Below are positions 25,028-35,161 of a stretch of DNA of 64,000 bases, piece by piece. Made by a program: the position numbers and the translations under genes. The stretch covers positions 61,871 through 125,870 of the forward strand of contig CAIPKV010000062.1 in assembly GCA_903865745.1 (NCBI GenBank). Reading direction: 5' to 3'. The notes under the pieces were generated by a model that saw nothing but the letters and a program-made list of their open reading frames with translations, was not told the DNA's origin and searched no databases. This stretch comes from an uncultured Verrucomicrobia subdivision 3 bacterium (GTDB lineage Bacteria > Verrucomicrobiota > Verrucomicrobiia > Limisphaerales > UBA11358). Positions within the stretch are counted from its first letter, which is position 1; each line of letters starts with the position of its first letter.

Positions 25028-28000
25028 GTGAGCCTCATTCTTTACAAAAGCAACCGGTTGGAAAATCTGGCCCGGCGGCTGGCGCAGGAAACCCTCCGCC
25101 CGCCTTTAAGCTCACCTTTTGTGACGGAACAAATCATCGTGCCGGCGCAAGGGCTGGCACAATGGCTCAAGCTCGAACTTGCCCGCCAGCACGGCATCGT
25201 CGCGAATGTAAAACTGCCCTTCCCGCGCGCATTTTTCTTCGGGTTGATGGAGAAAATGCTGTCCGCCGAGGCCCGCACCGGCTTGATCGAACCGGATGCG
25301 CTGACTTGGCGACTCATGGAAAAACTGGACCCGCTGCTCGACCAGCCAGCGTTCAAGGAAATCAAAAATTATCTCACCAGTTCGCCTGACCCGCGCCGGA
25401 AATTCCAGCTCGCTGAACGTATCGCCGGCTTGTTCGACCAATACAGCGTCTATCGCCCGGAATGGATTGACGCCTGGCAGCGCGGCCGAGATAAGCACTG
25501 GCAGGCGGAACTGTGGCGCGCTGCCATGAGCGACGGACTGGCGTGCCAAGGGAAATTTTTGTTTGAACTGCTGAACGAACTCAAACGTCCGGTCTGTGCC
25601 AAAACAAAATTGCCGGAGCGCCTCTCAGTTTTTTGCCCAACCAGTTTGCCGCCGGTTTATCTCGAAGTTTTCCAATCGCTCGCGCGGCACATTCCGGTGC
25701 ATCTGTTCTGGCTTTCGCCGTGCGCCGAATACTGGGGCGACATTACATCGGCTTTGGAAGACGAGGCGATTCAAACCGGTCGCGGCAAAGGCAAATTAAG
25801 TCCGCGCGAACTGCATCTGGATCGCGGCCATTCGCTGCTGGCGGCGTGGGGCAAGACCGGGCGCGAATTTCAAAGGCTGATCACGGACTTGCAAATGGTG
25901 AACGAGGAAGTTGAAGACTTTTACGAACCCGCGCCAAAAAATCTCCTTGGCCACGTCCAGCGCTCCATTTTGAATTTGGAGGATCACCGGGACAAAGACC
26001 CGCTGGAAATAAACCGCACGGATCGTTCGGTACAAATTCACAACTGCCACAGCCCACTGCGCGAACTTCAAGTGCTGCGAAACCATCTACTCGAATGGTT
26101 CACGGATGATGCCACGCTGTCGCCGCAGGACATCCTTGTGATGCTGCCAAACGTGGAAACTTACGCGCCATTTATAAAAGGTGTTTTTGACAACGCCGAA
26201 CCTGGGTCGCCCGCGATTCCCTATACGCTCGCCGATCAAGGGGCGCGGCAGGAAAGTCCACTCGCCAACGCCTACGCCGATTTGCTACAACTCGTCACAA
26301 GCCGGCTCACCGCCACGGAAGTCATGGATTTTTTTGAAACGCCCGCCGTGCGTCGGCGTTTTTCGGTGGTGGAAAGCGAACTGCCGCAAATCCGCGAATG
26401 GATACAAAACGCTGGCATCCGCTGGGGACGTGACGCGGCCCAGCGCACCAAACTCGGTCTGCCCGCCACAGACGAACACACTTGGGAACACGGCCGCTCG
26501 CGCCTGCTGCTCGGTTACGCGATGACCGACGACGGCGACACAATCTTCAACGGAATGCTGCCTTGTGAAAACATCGAAGGCACGGTCACGGAACTGCTCG
26601 GTCGCTGGCTGGACTTTCAAAAACAATTTTTTGCCGCGCTCGACAAACTTACCAAGCCTCGCACGCTGGAAGATTGGGCAACCACACTAAATGAGCTTCT
26701 CGATGAATTATTTTCGCCCGAACCCGCCGAAGAATTTGCCGCCAACGCCATTCGGCTAATCCTCGACGGCCTGCGCCAGCAACAACTGAAATCTGGCTTT
26801 GCAGATTTAGTTCCATTCATAATCATTCTCGAAAGCATCTTGCCGAAGCTCTCAGAGGAACCTTCCGGCAAGGCAATTCTGCGTGGACGCGTGACTTTTT
26901 CGGGACTGAACCCAATGCGCAACCTGCCATTCCGGGCCATCTGTGTGTTGGGGCTGGATGACAAAAGCTTTCCGCGCCGGCCCGCGCCGTTAAGTTTTGA
27001 CCTGATGGCCGCAAAGCCCAAAACCGGCGATGCCTCACGCCGTGACGACGACCGTTATTTGTTTCTGGAAATGCTACTCGCCGCACGTGAAAAGTTTTAT
27101 ATCAGCTACGTTGGCCAGTCCTTAAGCGACAACAGCCCGCGCCAGCCATCGGTGGTCGCCAGCGAGTTGCTTGATTATCTCGGCGCGCGTTTTCACCTTG
27201 CGGGAACCATTTTGGACCCGAAATTACAGCCGCAAGAAACGCCACTCATCAGCGAACTGCTCGTGACGCGCCACCGGCTGCACGGTTTTAATCCGGCTTA
27301 TTTTCAGGCAGACAAAAGTAAAAACCCGCGCCTGTTCAGTTACTCGCCAGCGGATGCAGAAATCAGCCGCCATATCGCCAACCGAACCAAGCGCGGTTCA
27401 CTTAAACCATTTTTATCCGAACCACTTGCTTTGCCGGATGGGGATTGGAAAATTGTCTCGCTAACCGATCTCCAACGTTTCTTCCAGAACCCGTCAAAAT
27501 ACTTTATCGAACGCCGACTTGAATTCCGACTCCCGGACGACCATGAAATTCTGTCCGACGAAGAGCCGTTTTCCGTGGACGGCCTCGACGCTTTCAAATT
27601 CAAGCAGGAAATTATCGAGGCGTCCATTGAGCAACGCCCACCGCAAAAGTTATTAGCGGCTTGGCAGGGTAGTGGCCAGTTGCCGCCCGGCGCAACGGGC
27701 AAGGTGGTGGCAAATGATTTGTTCGCGAAAACACGACCAATCATTGAATCGCTCCGGCAGCACGTTGGGACGGCGAAAATATTTCAGCAGTCAATTAAGT
27801 TGCAGCTTGGCGACTTTACCCTCGAAGGCGAACTGCCACTGCATCGCGGCGTCGGGCTGGTTCGCTGCCGCGCAGCGAAAGCCAGTCCCACTGCGCATTT
27901 GAAAATGTGGATCGAACATCTGGCATTACAACTTGTCAAATCGGCTGAAGCCAAAACAAGTCGACTCATAGCCGAAGATGGAATCTGGGTATTTAACGAA

Positions 28001-28315
28001 GTCGCCGATGCGGAGTCCATTTTGAAGGCGCTTTTAGAAACTTATTTTTGCGGCCTCACCAAGCCACTGCCGTTTTTTCCGGTCAGCAGTTTTGCCTTCG
28101 CCAGCCCCAAAGGTAAAAAAACGCCAGCTGAATATGCGCTTGAAAAATGGGAAGGCGACGAAGATGGCGATTTTGGGAAAGGTGATTTGCAAGACCCTTA
28201 TTTCAACCTCTGTTTCCGAAACACGGCTAACCCGCTTGACGAGGAGTTTGAACAATTATCAAAACGTATTTTTGAGCCGTTGCTGTCGCATCAAACCGAG
28301 GAGCCCTCGCCGTGA
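25028..28315 (+). CDS. recC: Exodeoxyribonuclease V gamma subunit RecC
   Basis: 1095 residues from the GTG at 25028 (VSLILYKSNRLENLARRL), which matches the family start 'LxxxxSNRLExL'; the frame is open to 24944 but the extra residues do not look like RecC. Helicase-like but lacking intact ATPase motifs: IIVPAQGLAQWLKLELA near 38-54 and ANVKLPFPRAFF near 59, then QIHNCHSPLRELQVLRNHL near 335. RecC holds RecB and RecD together and scans for chi. It is the first gene of recC-recB-recD, overlapping recB by 4 bp. Confidence 0.94.
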   Translation: MSLILYKSNRLENLARRLAQETLRPPLSSPFVTEQIIVPAQGLAQWLKLELARQHGIVANVKLPFPRAFFFGLMEKMLSAEARTGLIEPDALTWRLMEKLDPLLDQPAFKEIKNYLTSSPDPRRKFQLAERIAGLFDQYSVYRPEWIDAWQRGRDKHWQAELWRAAMSDGLACQGKFLFELLNELKRPVCAKTKLPERLSVFCPTSLPPVYLEVFQSLARHIPVHLFWLSPCAEYWGDITSALEDEAIQTGRGKGKLSPRELHLDRGHSLLAAWGKTGREFQRLITDLQMVNEEVEDFYEPAPKNLLGHVQRSILNLEDHRDKDPLEINRTDRSVQIHNCHSPLRELQVLRNHLLEWFTDDATLSPQDILVMLPNVETYAPFIKGVFDNAEPGSPAIPYTLADQGARQESPLANAYADLLQLVTSRLTATEVMDFFETPAVRRRFSVVESELPQIREWIQNAGIRWGRDAAQRTKLGLPATDEHTWEHGRSRLLLGYAMTDDGDTIFNGMLPCENIEGTVTELLGRWLDFQKQFFAALDKLTKPRTLEDWATTLNELLDELFSPEPAEEFAANAIRLILDGLRQQQLKSGFADLVPFIIILESILPKLSEEPSGKAILRGRVTFSGLNPMRNLPFRAICVLGLDDKSFPRRPAPLSFDLMAAKPKTGDASRRDDDRYLFLEMLLAAREKFYISYVGQSLSDNSPRQPSVVASELLDYLGARFHLAGTILDPKLQPQETPLISELLVTRHRLHGFNPAYFQADKSKNPRLFSYSPADAEISRHIANRTKRGSLKPFLSEPLALPDGDWKIVSLTDLQRFFQNPSKYFIERRLEFRLPDDHEILSDEEPFSVDGLDAFKFKQEIIEASIEQRPPQKLLAAWQGSGQLPPGATGKVVANDLFAKTRPIIESLRQHVGTAKIFQQSIKLQLGDFTLEGELPLHRGVGLVRCRAAKASPTAHLKMWIEHLALQLVKSAEAKTSRLIAEDGIWVFNEVADAESILKALLETYFCGLTKPLPFFPVSSFAFASPKGKKTPAEYALEKWEGDEDGDFGKGDLQDPYFNLCFRNTANPLDEEFEQLSKRIFEPLLSHQTEEPSP

Positions 28316-31300
28316 CCTTCGACTTAGTCCACACACCGCTCGACTTGGGCGTGACCCGGCTGGAGGCCAGCGCTGGCACGGGCAAGACGTTTGCCCTCGC
28401 GGGAATTTTCCTACGCCTACTCGTTGAGGAAAAGATTCCAGCTAGTGACATACTGGTCGTGACCTTCACCGAAGCGGCCACCGCCGAACTGCGCGACCGC
28501 ATCCGCCGCCGTCTCGCGGAGGCGCTGCTCGCGCTGGAAGGTAAACCGACCGACGACGCACTGTTAAAAGAACTGACTGCCCGCACGCAGGAACACCGCG
28601 AGGCGAGCCTCAATTCGTTACGCAACGCGCTGGAAATATTCGATCTCATTTCCATTTGCACCATTCACGGCTTCTGCCAGCGTACGCTATCAGACTGCGC
28701 ATTTGAGAGCGGCACCTTATTTAACATCGAGTTAGTGACCGACCAGGACAGCCTCATCCGCGAAATTGCGACGGATTATTTTCGCCGGCATGTTCAGTCC
28801 GGCGATACGTTGCGGGCAAGCCTCACGCTGCACCAGCAGCTCACGCCGGACGTTTTTGCCGCGCTGCTTAAGCGTTTTCTTACTTATCCCGAATTGAAAC
28901 TGCTGCCCACCACGCCCGCCCGTCCGCTGGAAACAGTAATCGCGGATTTGGAAAAGATATTTGCCAGATGCGCCTCAGAATGGAAAACGGAGGCAGAAAA
29001 CCGCGGAACCTTGCTGGGCTATTTCATCGGCGGCAAAAAATGGGCAACCAAGGAACACGCCAAAGCGGAGATAATTGCACAGAAAATGTCTGTGTTGGAT
29101 AGCGACTTTGGAGTCGGCAAGATATCCACGGGAATTTGGGATGCTCTAGAATTTTTCTCGGCCTCGGCAATTCGCAACCACGTCGGCTTAAAAAAAGCGA
29201 TGCCGGAGCCGTATCCGGCCTTGTTTGACCGCTGCGAACAATTGGTTGAGCTCGCGACGGAGTTCGCGCTGACACTCCGTCTGGATTTCTTGCGAATGAC
29301 ACGCAAAGCCTTGTCACAACGCAAGCAGGAACTTAAGCAGCAATCTTATGACGACCTCATCCGTCGGCTCGCGACGGCACTAGACAGCTCATCGGGTGAT
29401 GCGCTCGCTCACACCGTCCGCAAAAAATTCCGCGCGGCGCTAATTGACGAATCGCAAGATACCGACCCGTTGCAGTGGAAGATTTTCCACGCCATTTTTG
29501 CGGACAGCCCAGCGCACCGGCTTTTTCTTATCGGCGACCCAAAGCAGGCTATCTATGGCTTTCGCGGCGCGGATGTGAACACTTATCTTGAAGCGGCGGC
29601 GACGGCACGTAGCCAATACTCACTGGACACCAACTGGCGCTCAGAAGCCGCGCTGGTCGGCGCGGTCAACACGATTTTCGAAAACGCTGGAAAGTTCACA
29701 GCTTTCGTGGAGAAAAATATTTCGTTTGATCCGGTTAAGCCGGCGGGGAAAGCCGACCAGCAGCCAATAATATTTCCGCCAGATGGAAATCGTCCGCCGC
29801 CGCTTCAGGTCTGGTGCTGGAGCGCGGACAACGGCCCAGTGTTGTCTAAGTCGGTGCAAAAAAAATTACCCACCGCCGTTGCTGCCGAAGTATCGCGGCT
29901 GTTGCGCGAGGATATCTGCATCGGAAACCAGCGATTGAATCCGTGCGATATCGCGGTGCTCGTCGAGTCGCATCGGCAGGCGGGCTGGGTGCAGCGGGCA
30001 TTGCATGACCTGCAAATTCCAAGCGTTGAGCAGGCAATGGACAGCGTCTTTGAATCGGAAGAGGCGCGCGAGTTGCAATGGATTCTCACAGCCATCCTGA
30101 ATCCCGGTCGCGATGCCAGCGTGAAATGCGCGCTAACGACGGACGCGCTCGGCCTAAACGGAAGCCAGCTTAAAGAACTGACTTCGAATGATATTTTGTG
30201 GCAGTTGCGACTTCAGGAATTTGCTGAATACCGGGCGAGCTGGGAACGTGATGGTTTCTTTTTCATGTTCTCGCAGTTGCTACACCGGGAAAGGGTCATT
30301 GAAAACCTTTTGCGGTTTCCCAACGCTGAGCGCCGAATCACCAACCTGCTACATCTTGCCGAACTGCTTGAATCCACCGGCAGCGCGGAACATTTCGGCG
30401 CCGGCCGACTCGTGCAATGGCTCGAAAAACGCCGCGCGACCGGCATGGCAGCGGCGGATGAATTCCAACTACGACTTGAAAGTGACGAAGACGCCGTGCA
30501 GATCGTTACCATTCACCGCGTCAAAGGCTTGGAATATCCGGTGGTGTTTTGTCCTTTTACAGCCAGAGATGCCGAGCTTGGTAAAATCAGAAGCCAAGGG
30601 AAAACCGTAATGAAAACTGTACTGTTCCATGAGGCAACCACGAAAGAACTAACGTGGGATTTAAATTTGAAACCAGTCGCCGCTCACGCGCAGCAGACCA
30701 CCAAGGAGCAACTCGCGGAAAAAGTGCGACTGCTTTATGTCGCGTTGACACGCGCCCGCCATCGCTGCTATCTGGTTAGCGCACCATCCCAAAAAAAGAA
30801 ATCCACCGCACTGGCATGGCTGCTGAATGGCCGCAATGAATACCTAGTCGACCCGGTAGATTTCCTGAATTCGCAGACCGCCGATCCGGCGGGGTGGAAA
30901 AACCTTTGGCTCGCACTTGCGGGAAAATCGCCGACCAGCATAGCCGTAACTGATTTACCACTCGAAGCGGGCGAACCGTGGTTGCCAGAAAAATCGGCGG
31001 TGCAAAAATTGACCGCCAAAATCTGTGCCCGTGAAATCAGACCGTCGTGGTTTCTGTCCAGTTTCACCCAGCTTTCGCAGCAGACACACGCCGCCATGCC
31101 AGATTTGCCGGACTTTGATTCAACGGGTGTTGAAACTAAACCCAATACCGAAGAAGAACCCGCAACAGGAATTTTTGCCTTGCCCGCAGGCGCGCGCACC
31201 GGCGACTGCCTACACAAGATTTTGGAGCAGTTTGACTTCGCTACCTTCGACGCGGCTTTAACTGCGAATCTAGTAAAACTACACTTGGAAGCGTTTGGCA

Positions 31301-31902
31301 TAGGTACTGCACCCCTCATTACCGCTGTTTGCGAAATGCTGGAACGGCTGCGACACACGCCGCTGGATTTGGACAATCCAGACTTCACGCTCGCGCACTT
31401 CAACCCCTCTCAACGGTTGAGCGAAATAGAGTTTCATTTCACCACCGGCCAATTTGACACAAGCCAACTATTAAGATTGATTCATGACAAAGCACTTTCA
31501 CCAGCGACAAAATCACCTGCTCAGCCATATGGCAAGGGTTTTTTGAAGGGTTTTATTGACCTTGTTTTCGAGTTTAATGGCCGGTTCTACATTGTGGACT
31601 GGAAATCAAATTCACTCGGCCACCGAGCCGAGAATTACAACGCAGCGGGGATGTGGCGCGAAGTCATGGAACGCGGCTACGATTTACAATATCACATTTA
31701 CGCCGTGGCGCTGGATAAATACCTGCGGGCGCGGGTAGCGGATTACGATTACGAAAAACATTTTGGCGGCGTGCGCTATATTTTTCTGCGCGGAATCACT
31801 CTGGAAAGGCCGGATTTGGGTGTTTTGCGCGACCTGCCGGCGGCGGAAAAAATCACGCGGCTCTCGGCGCTACTGGAAAATTCTGTGGAGGCGAAATCAT
31901 GA
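28312..31902 (+). CDS. recB: Exodeoxyribonuclease V beta subunit RecB
   Basis: 1196 residues, GTG start overlapping the recC stop (GTGA). UvrD/Rep-type superfamily 1 motor: Walker A EASAGTGKTFAL (residues 18-29), VTFTEAATAELRDRI, IDESQDTDPLQW near 378, DPKQAIYGFRGADV near 407, and TIHRVKGLEYPVVFCP near 730. The C-terminal nuclease domain has the His of GDCLHKILEQFD near 966, Asp in GFIDLVFEF near 1079, and the D-x-K pair in VDWKSNSLGHRAENY near 1095. Together these give the 3'-5' helicase and the only nuclease site of RecBCD. Recombinational repair and degradation of foreign linear DNA. Confidence 0.96.
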   Translation: MTFDLVHTPLDLGVTRLEASAGTGKTFALAGIFLRLLVEEKIPASDILVVTFTEAATAELRDRIRRRLAEALLALEGKPTDDALLKELTARTQEHREASLNSLRNALEIFDLISICTIHGFCQRTLSDCAFESGTLFNIELVTDQDSLIREIATDYFRRHVQSGDTLRASLTLHQQLTPDVFAALLKRFLTYPELKLLPTTPARPLETVIADLEKIFARCASEWKTEAENRGTLLGYFIGGKKWATKEHAKAEIIAQKMSVLDSDFGVGKISTGIWDALEFFSASAIRNHVGLKKAMPEPYPALFDRCEQLVELATEFALTLRLDFLRMTRKALSQRKQELKQQSYDDLIRRLATALDSSSGDALAHTVRKKFRAALIDESQDTDPLQWKIFHAIFADSPAHRLFLIGDPKQAIYGFRGADVNTYLEAAATARSQYSLDTNWRSEAALVGAVNTIFENAGKFTAFVEKNISFDPVKPAGKADQQPIIFPPDGNRPPPLQVWCWSADNGPVLSKSVQKKLPTAVAAEVSRLLREDICIGNQRLNPCDIAVLVESHRQAGWVQRALHDLQIPSVEQAMDSVFESEEARELQWILTAILNPGRDASVKCALTTDALGLNGSQLKELTSNDILWQLRLQEFAEYRASWERDGFFFMFSQLLHRERVIENLLRFPNAERRITNLLHLAELLESTGSAEHFGAGRLVQWLEKRRATGMAAADEFQLRLESDEDAVQIVTIHRVKGLEYPVVFCPFTARDAELGKIRSQGKTVMKTVLFHEATTKELTWDLNLKPVAAHAQQTTKEQLAEKVRLLYVALTRARHRCYLVSAPSQKKKSTALAWLLNGRNEYLVDPVDFLNSQTADPAGWKNLWLALAGKSPTSIAVTDLPLEAGEPWLPEKSAVQKLTAKICAREIRPSWFLSSFTQLSQQTHAAMPDLPDFDSTGVETKPNTEEEPATGIFALPAGARTGDCLHKILEQFDFATFDAALTANLVKLHLEAFGIGTAPLITAVCEMLERLRHTPLDLDNPDFTLAHFNPSQRLSEIEFHFTTGQFDTSQLLRLIHDKALSPATKSPAQPYGKGFLKGFIDLVFEFNGRFYIVDWKSNSLGHRAENYNAAGMWREVMERGYDLQYHIYAVALDKYLRARVADYDYEKHFGGVRYIFLRGITLERPDLGVLRDLPAAEKITRLSALLENSVEAKS

Positions 31903-33761
31903 GTCAACCTGCTTCACTGGCCGCGATTTTGGAAAGTGACCTATTTAATCCGCTTGACCGCCATTTCGCCAAGTTCATGAAGAAATTTTTCGGCTGTGAC
32001 TGTCCCGAGTTGGTTCTGGCAGCGGCGCTCGTGAGCCGACAATTAGCTGAAGGCCATTCATGCCTATGCCTCAAGGAATTCGCCGGCGAAGCTTTTCCCG
32101 AATCGCCGCAAGGTATAATTCCTTCATTCGTCTTTCCACCGCGCGACAATTTGGAAAGATTTCTGTACTCCACGCCCGTCATCGGCCGACCCCACGACGA
32201 TAGACCGCTGATTCTCGACGACGCTGGTCGGCTTTATCTACACCGCTACTGGAAATACGAGCAGACGGTTGCCTCCGAAATTCGCAGGCGCAGCCAGCAA
32301 GCAACATTAACATTTGATCCAGTAGCCGCCACGTTAAGCCTGAAGAGATTATTTCCTAACACATCAGAGAAAACCAACTGGCAGCAGATCGCGGCATTCG
32401 CTGTATTGCGGCAGCGCCTTACCGTCATTACGGGCGGCCCCGGCACCGGCAAAACATGGACCGTAGCGCGGCTGCTAGCGTTACTGCTCGAGCAGCAAGG
32501 CGGGGGAGACTTGCGGATCAGACTTGCTGCGCCCACAGGTAAAGCGGCCGCGCGGTTGCAGGAATCGTTGTCACGATCACTCGCCGACCTCGCGTGTTCG
32601 GAAGTGGTCAAGGCGCGGTTACAAGCCAAAGACCTCACCACCACGATTCACCGGCTGCTTGGCACGATTCCATACTCCACCAAATTCCGGCATGACGCCC
32701 GTAACCCACTACCCGTGGACGTGCTGGTGGTGGATGAGGCCAGCATGGTTAGCCTTGCAGTGATGGCCAAACTGCTCGCCGCGCTTAAGCCCGACGCGCG
32801 TCTCGTACTGGTTGGCGACCGGGATCAATTGCCACCCGTGGACGCCGGTAACGTGCTGGGCGACCTCTGCCAAGCGGCATCAATTAACAGCTTCAGTGAG
32901 AATTTCTGCGCAGACTACCGGCATTGTGGTGGCGGCGAGATTGAAATAGAAAATATCTCTGCCACCGGCGACTTGGTGGACACCGTAATCCAATTGAGCA
33001 CTAATCATCGTTCTGGCGAAATGGTGGCGCTCAACGAAATTAGTCTGGCCGTCAATGCGGGGGATGCGTCTGCTGCCGTGCAATTGCTTAGTCAGACTTC
33101 CGGTGCACTCACGTGGCAGCCTTTACCGCCCGCCAAGCAGTTCAAGGCCGCGCTGCGCGACGTCGTCGTTTCGCATTACGGCGAGGTTTTGAAGTCCACT
33201 TCACCCGCCGCCGCGCTCGCCGCGCTCGGTAAATTCCGCATCCTCTGCGCCGTGCGTGAAGGGCCGTTTGGCACAGAAACCGTCAACCGGCTCGCGGAGG
33301 AAATTCTCGCGGACGCAGGCCTCATCGCGTCGGACAAATTAAAATCAGGCAGCTATGCAGGTCGGCCACTGATGGTGACGACTAACAATTACCCTCTAAA
33401 ACTGTTCAATGGCGACACCGGCGTGGTCTGGCCAAATGATGGTCTTTCTTCGCTGGTTTATTTTCCGAATGAAACCGGCGGGATCCGCACTATCGCGCGC
33501 GAGCGGTTGCCGGAACACGAGGCCGTATTCGCCCTCACCATTCACAAGAGCCAGGGCTCCGAGTTTGATCACGTCCTGTTGGTACTGCCGGATCAGCCAA
33601 GCCCGGTGCTCACACGCCAGTTGTTTTACACCGGTTTAACCCGCGCCCGCCAATCTGTCCGCATCCTCGCCCAGGAAGCCATCCTCCGCACCACAATCGC
33701 CACTCGGTTACATCGGAATTCCGGCCTGACCGATGCACTGCGGACAACCGCAGCGGCTTAA
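31899..33761 (+). CDS. recD: Exodeoxyribonuclease V alpha subunit RecD
   Basis: 620 residues, ATG overlapping recB by 4 bp (ATGA). Superfamily 1B 5'-3' helicase: TGGPGTGKTWTVARL near 178-192, AAPTGKAAARLQESL, LVVDEASMVSLAVMAKLL near 276, LVGDRDQLPPVDAGNVLGD, and the C-terminal FALTIHKSQGSEFDHVLLV and TGLTRARQSV. The region HRLLGTIPYSTKFRHDARNPL between motifs is typical of RecD. Last gene of recCBD; hisD converges on it from the opposite strand. Confidence 0.96.
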   Translation: MSQPASLAAILESDLFNPLDRHFAKFMKKFFGCDCPELVLAAALVSRQLAEGHSCLCLKEFAGEAFPESPQGIIPSFVFPPRDNLERFLYSTPVIGRPHDDRPLILDDAGRLYLHRYWKYEQTVASEIRRRSQQATLTFDPVAATLSLKRLFPNTSEKTNWQQIAAFAVLRQRLTVITGGPGTGKTWTVARLLALLLEQQGGGDLRIRLAAPTGKAAARLQESLSRSLADLACSEVVKARLQAKDLTTTIHRLLGTIPYSTKFRHDARNPLPVDVLVVDEASMVSLAVMAKLLAALKPDARLVLVGDRDQLPPVDAGNVLGDLCQAASINSFSENFCADYRHCGGGEIEIENISATGDLVDTVIQLSTNHRSGEMVALNEISLAVNAGDASAAVQLLSQTSGALTWQPLPPAKQFKAALRDVVVSHYGEVLKSTSPAAALAALGKFRILCAVREGPFGTETVNRLAEEILADAGLIASDKLKSGSYAGRPLMVTTNNYPLKLFNGDTGVVWPNDGLSSLVYFPNETGGIRTIARERLPEHEAVFALTIHKSQGSEFDHVLLVLPDQPSPVLTRQLFYTGLTRARQSVRILAQEAILRTTIATRLHRNSGLTDALRTTAAA

Positions 33762-33803
33762 GCGGAGCGTAAGCAACTCGCCCGCCAGGCAAATCCTTCC
33801 TGA

Positions 33804-35093
33804 TTATTTTCTTATCTCCGCGCTTTTGCCGTGCGCGTCGAGGCCTTCGAGTTCCGCGAACTTTTTCACCGAAGTAAGCGCCTTCTTCAGCGACGCGCGA
33901 TTGTATTCCACCACACTCGTGCGGCGCTGGAACTGATCCACCGTCAGACCGGCAAACGACGCGCCCGCGCCGTCGGTCGGCAGCACATGGCTCGGCCCAG
34001 CGACATAATCGCCCAGCACGGTAGGCGACCAATTGCCGAGGAAAATCGCGCCCGCAGTCACGATGCCGTCGCTCACGCGCCGCGCATTGCGCGTAATGAC
34101 CTCGCAATGCTCCGGCGCAATCTGATTCGCCAAAGCCACGGCCTCGGTAACGCCGACCACATGGATCAGCCAAGTATTACGGTCCAGCACGCGCTGGACC
34201 AGATCGCGGCGCGCGAGTTTGGGCAACTGTTTGGAAATTTCTTTTTCCACGGCCTTGAGAATTTTGGCGGATGTCGTCACGAGCCAGACCCGCTCAAGAC
34301 CGGAACCGTGTTCAGCCTGCGCGAGCATATCAGCGGCGGCAAACTTAGGATTCGCCGTGTCGTCGGCCAGCACCAGCAAATCGCTCGGCCCCGCGAGCAG
34401 ATCAATCGCCACGCGCCCAACCAGCAGCCGTTTGGCCATGCTGACATAGGCATTACCGGGACCAAAGATTTTCTGCACCCGTTGAATCGTCTTCGTACCG
34501 TAAGCCAGCGCGGCTATCGCCTGCGCGCCGCCGACACGATAAATCTCCGTCGCTCCGGCCGCGCGGGCCGCGAAAAGAATCGCGGGATTGATGGAGCCGT
34601 CCCGACCGCAGGGCGTGGTCACGACGATTTCTTTGCAGCCCGCGACTTTGGCGAGCGTGATGGTCATCAGCGCCGTTGAGACCAACGGGGCCGTGCCGCC
34701 GGGAATATAAACGCCGACGCGCGTGAACGGATCGAACTTTTCGCCAACGCTGGCGTCGTGGGAATTTTTCGACTGCCAGCCTTTGCGCAAAGATTTTTTA
34801 GCAAAGCCGGCGATATTCTTTTCCGCCTCCGCCACCGCCGCGCGCAGCGGCTTATCAGCAGCCAGTGAGGCATTGAACAATTCCACCTGGGTCACCGCGA
34901 GCTGTTCGGCGGACAGTTTTGGGCCATCGAACTTTTCGGTGAATTCCAAAACCGCAGCGTCGCCACGTACAAAGACATCGTGCAAAATCGCCTTGGTGCG
35001 CGCTTCAATCTCGGCGTCAAACAGGCTGGAGTCGGCGGCGACCTCGCGGAGCTTCGCGGAAAAATCCTTGTCGGTATGGCGAACTGTTTTCAT
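33804..35093 (-). CDS. hisD: Histidinol dehydrogenase
   Basis: 429 residues from the ATG at 35093; a GTG two codons upstream is less likely. Catalyses the two last oxidations of histidine synthesis with NAD and zinc. Visible: YIPGGTAPLVSTALMT (about 129-144), FGPGNAYVSMAKR, ADMLAQAEHGSG (zinc-binding Gln and His), APEHCEVITRNAR, and GPSHVLPTDGAGASFAGL near the C terminus. Solitary, not in a his operon. It is divergent from pyrF, with only 68 bp between the two start codons, and an inverted repeat touches the hisD start. Confidence 0.95.
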   Translation of the reverse strand: MKTVRHTDKDFSAKLREVAADSSLFDAEIEARTKAILHDVFVRGDAAVLEFTEKFDGPKLSAEQLAVTQVELFNASLAADKPLRAAVAEAEKNIAGFAKKSLRKGWQSKNSHDASVGEKFDPFTRVGVYIPGGTAPLVSTALMTITLAKVAGCKEIVVTTPCGRDGSINPAILFAARAAGATEIYRVGGAQAIAALAYGTKTIQRVQKIFGPGNAYVSMAKRLLVGRVAIDLLAGPSDLLVLADDTANPKFAAADMLAQAEHGSGLERVWLVTTSAKILKAVEKEISKQLPKLARRDLVQRVLDRNTWLIHVVGVTEAVALANQIAPEHCEVITRNARRVSDGIVTAGAIFLGNWSPTVLGDYVAGPSHVLPTDGAGASFAGLTVDQFQRRTSVVEYNRASLKKALTSVKKFAELEGLDAHGKSAEIRK

Positions 35094-35158
35094 GGGCACA
35101 GTTTCCTGCTTTCAGTTTTCAGTTTCAAGTTCTGAAAATCCGTGTTTAGCTGTGCCCA
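35093..35158. promoter_or_regulatory. Inverted repeat filling the hisD-pyrF divergent gap
   Basis: TGGGCACAG (35093-35101) and CTGTGCCCA (35150-35158) form a 9-bp perfect inverted repeat. The first arm covers the hisD start codon and the second ends 3 bp before the pyrF start. The interior contains short direct repeats (TTTCAGTTTTCAGTTTCAAG). It may be an operator or a small palindromic element; there is little room for a second promoter. Confidence 0.45.
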
Positions 35159-35161
35159 CCT

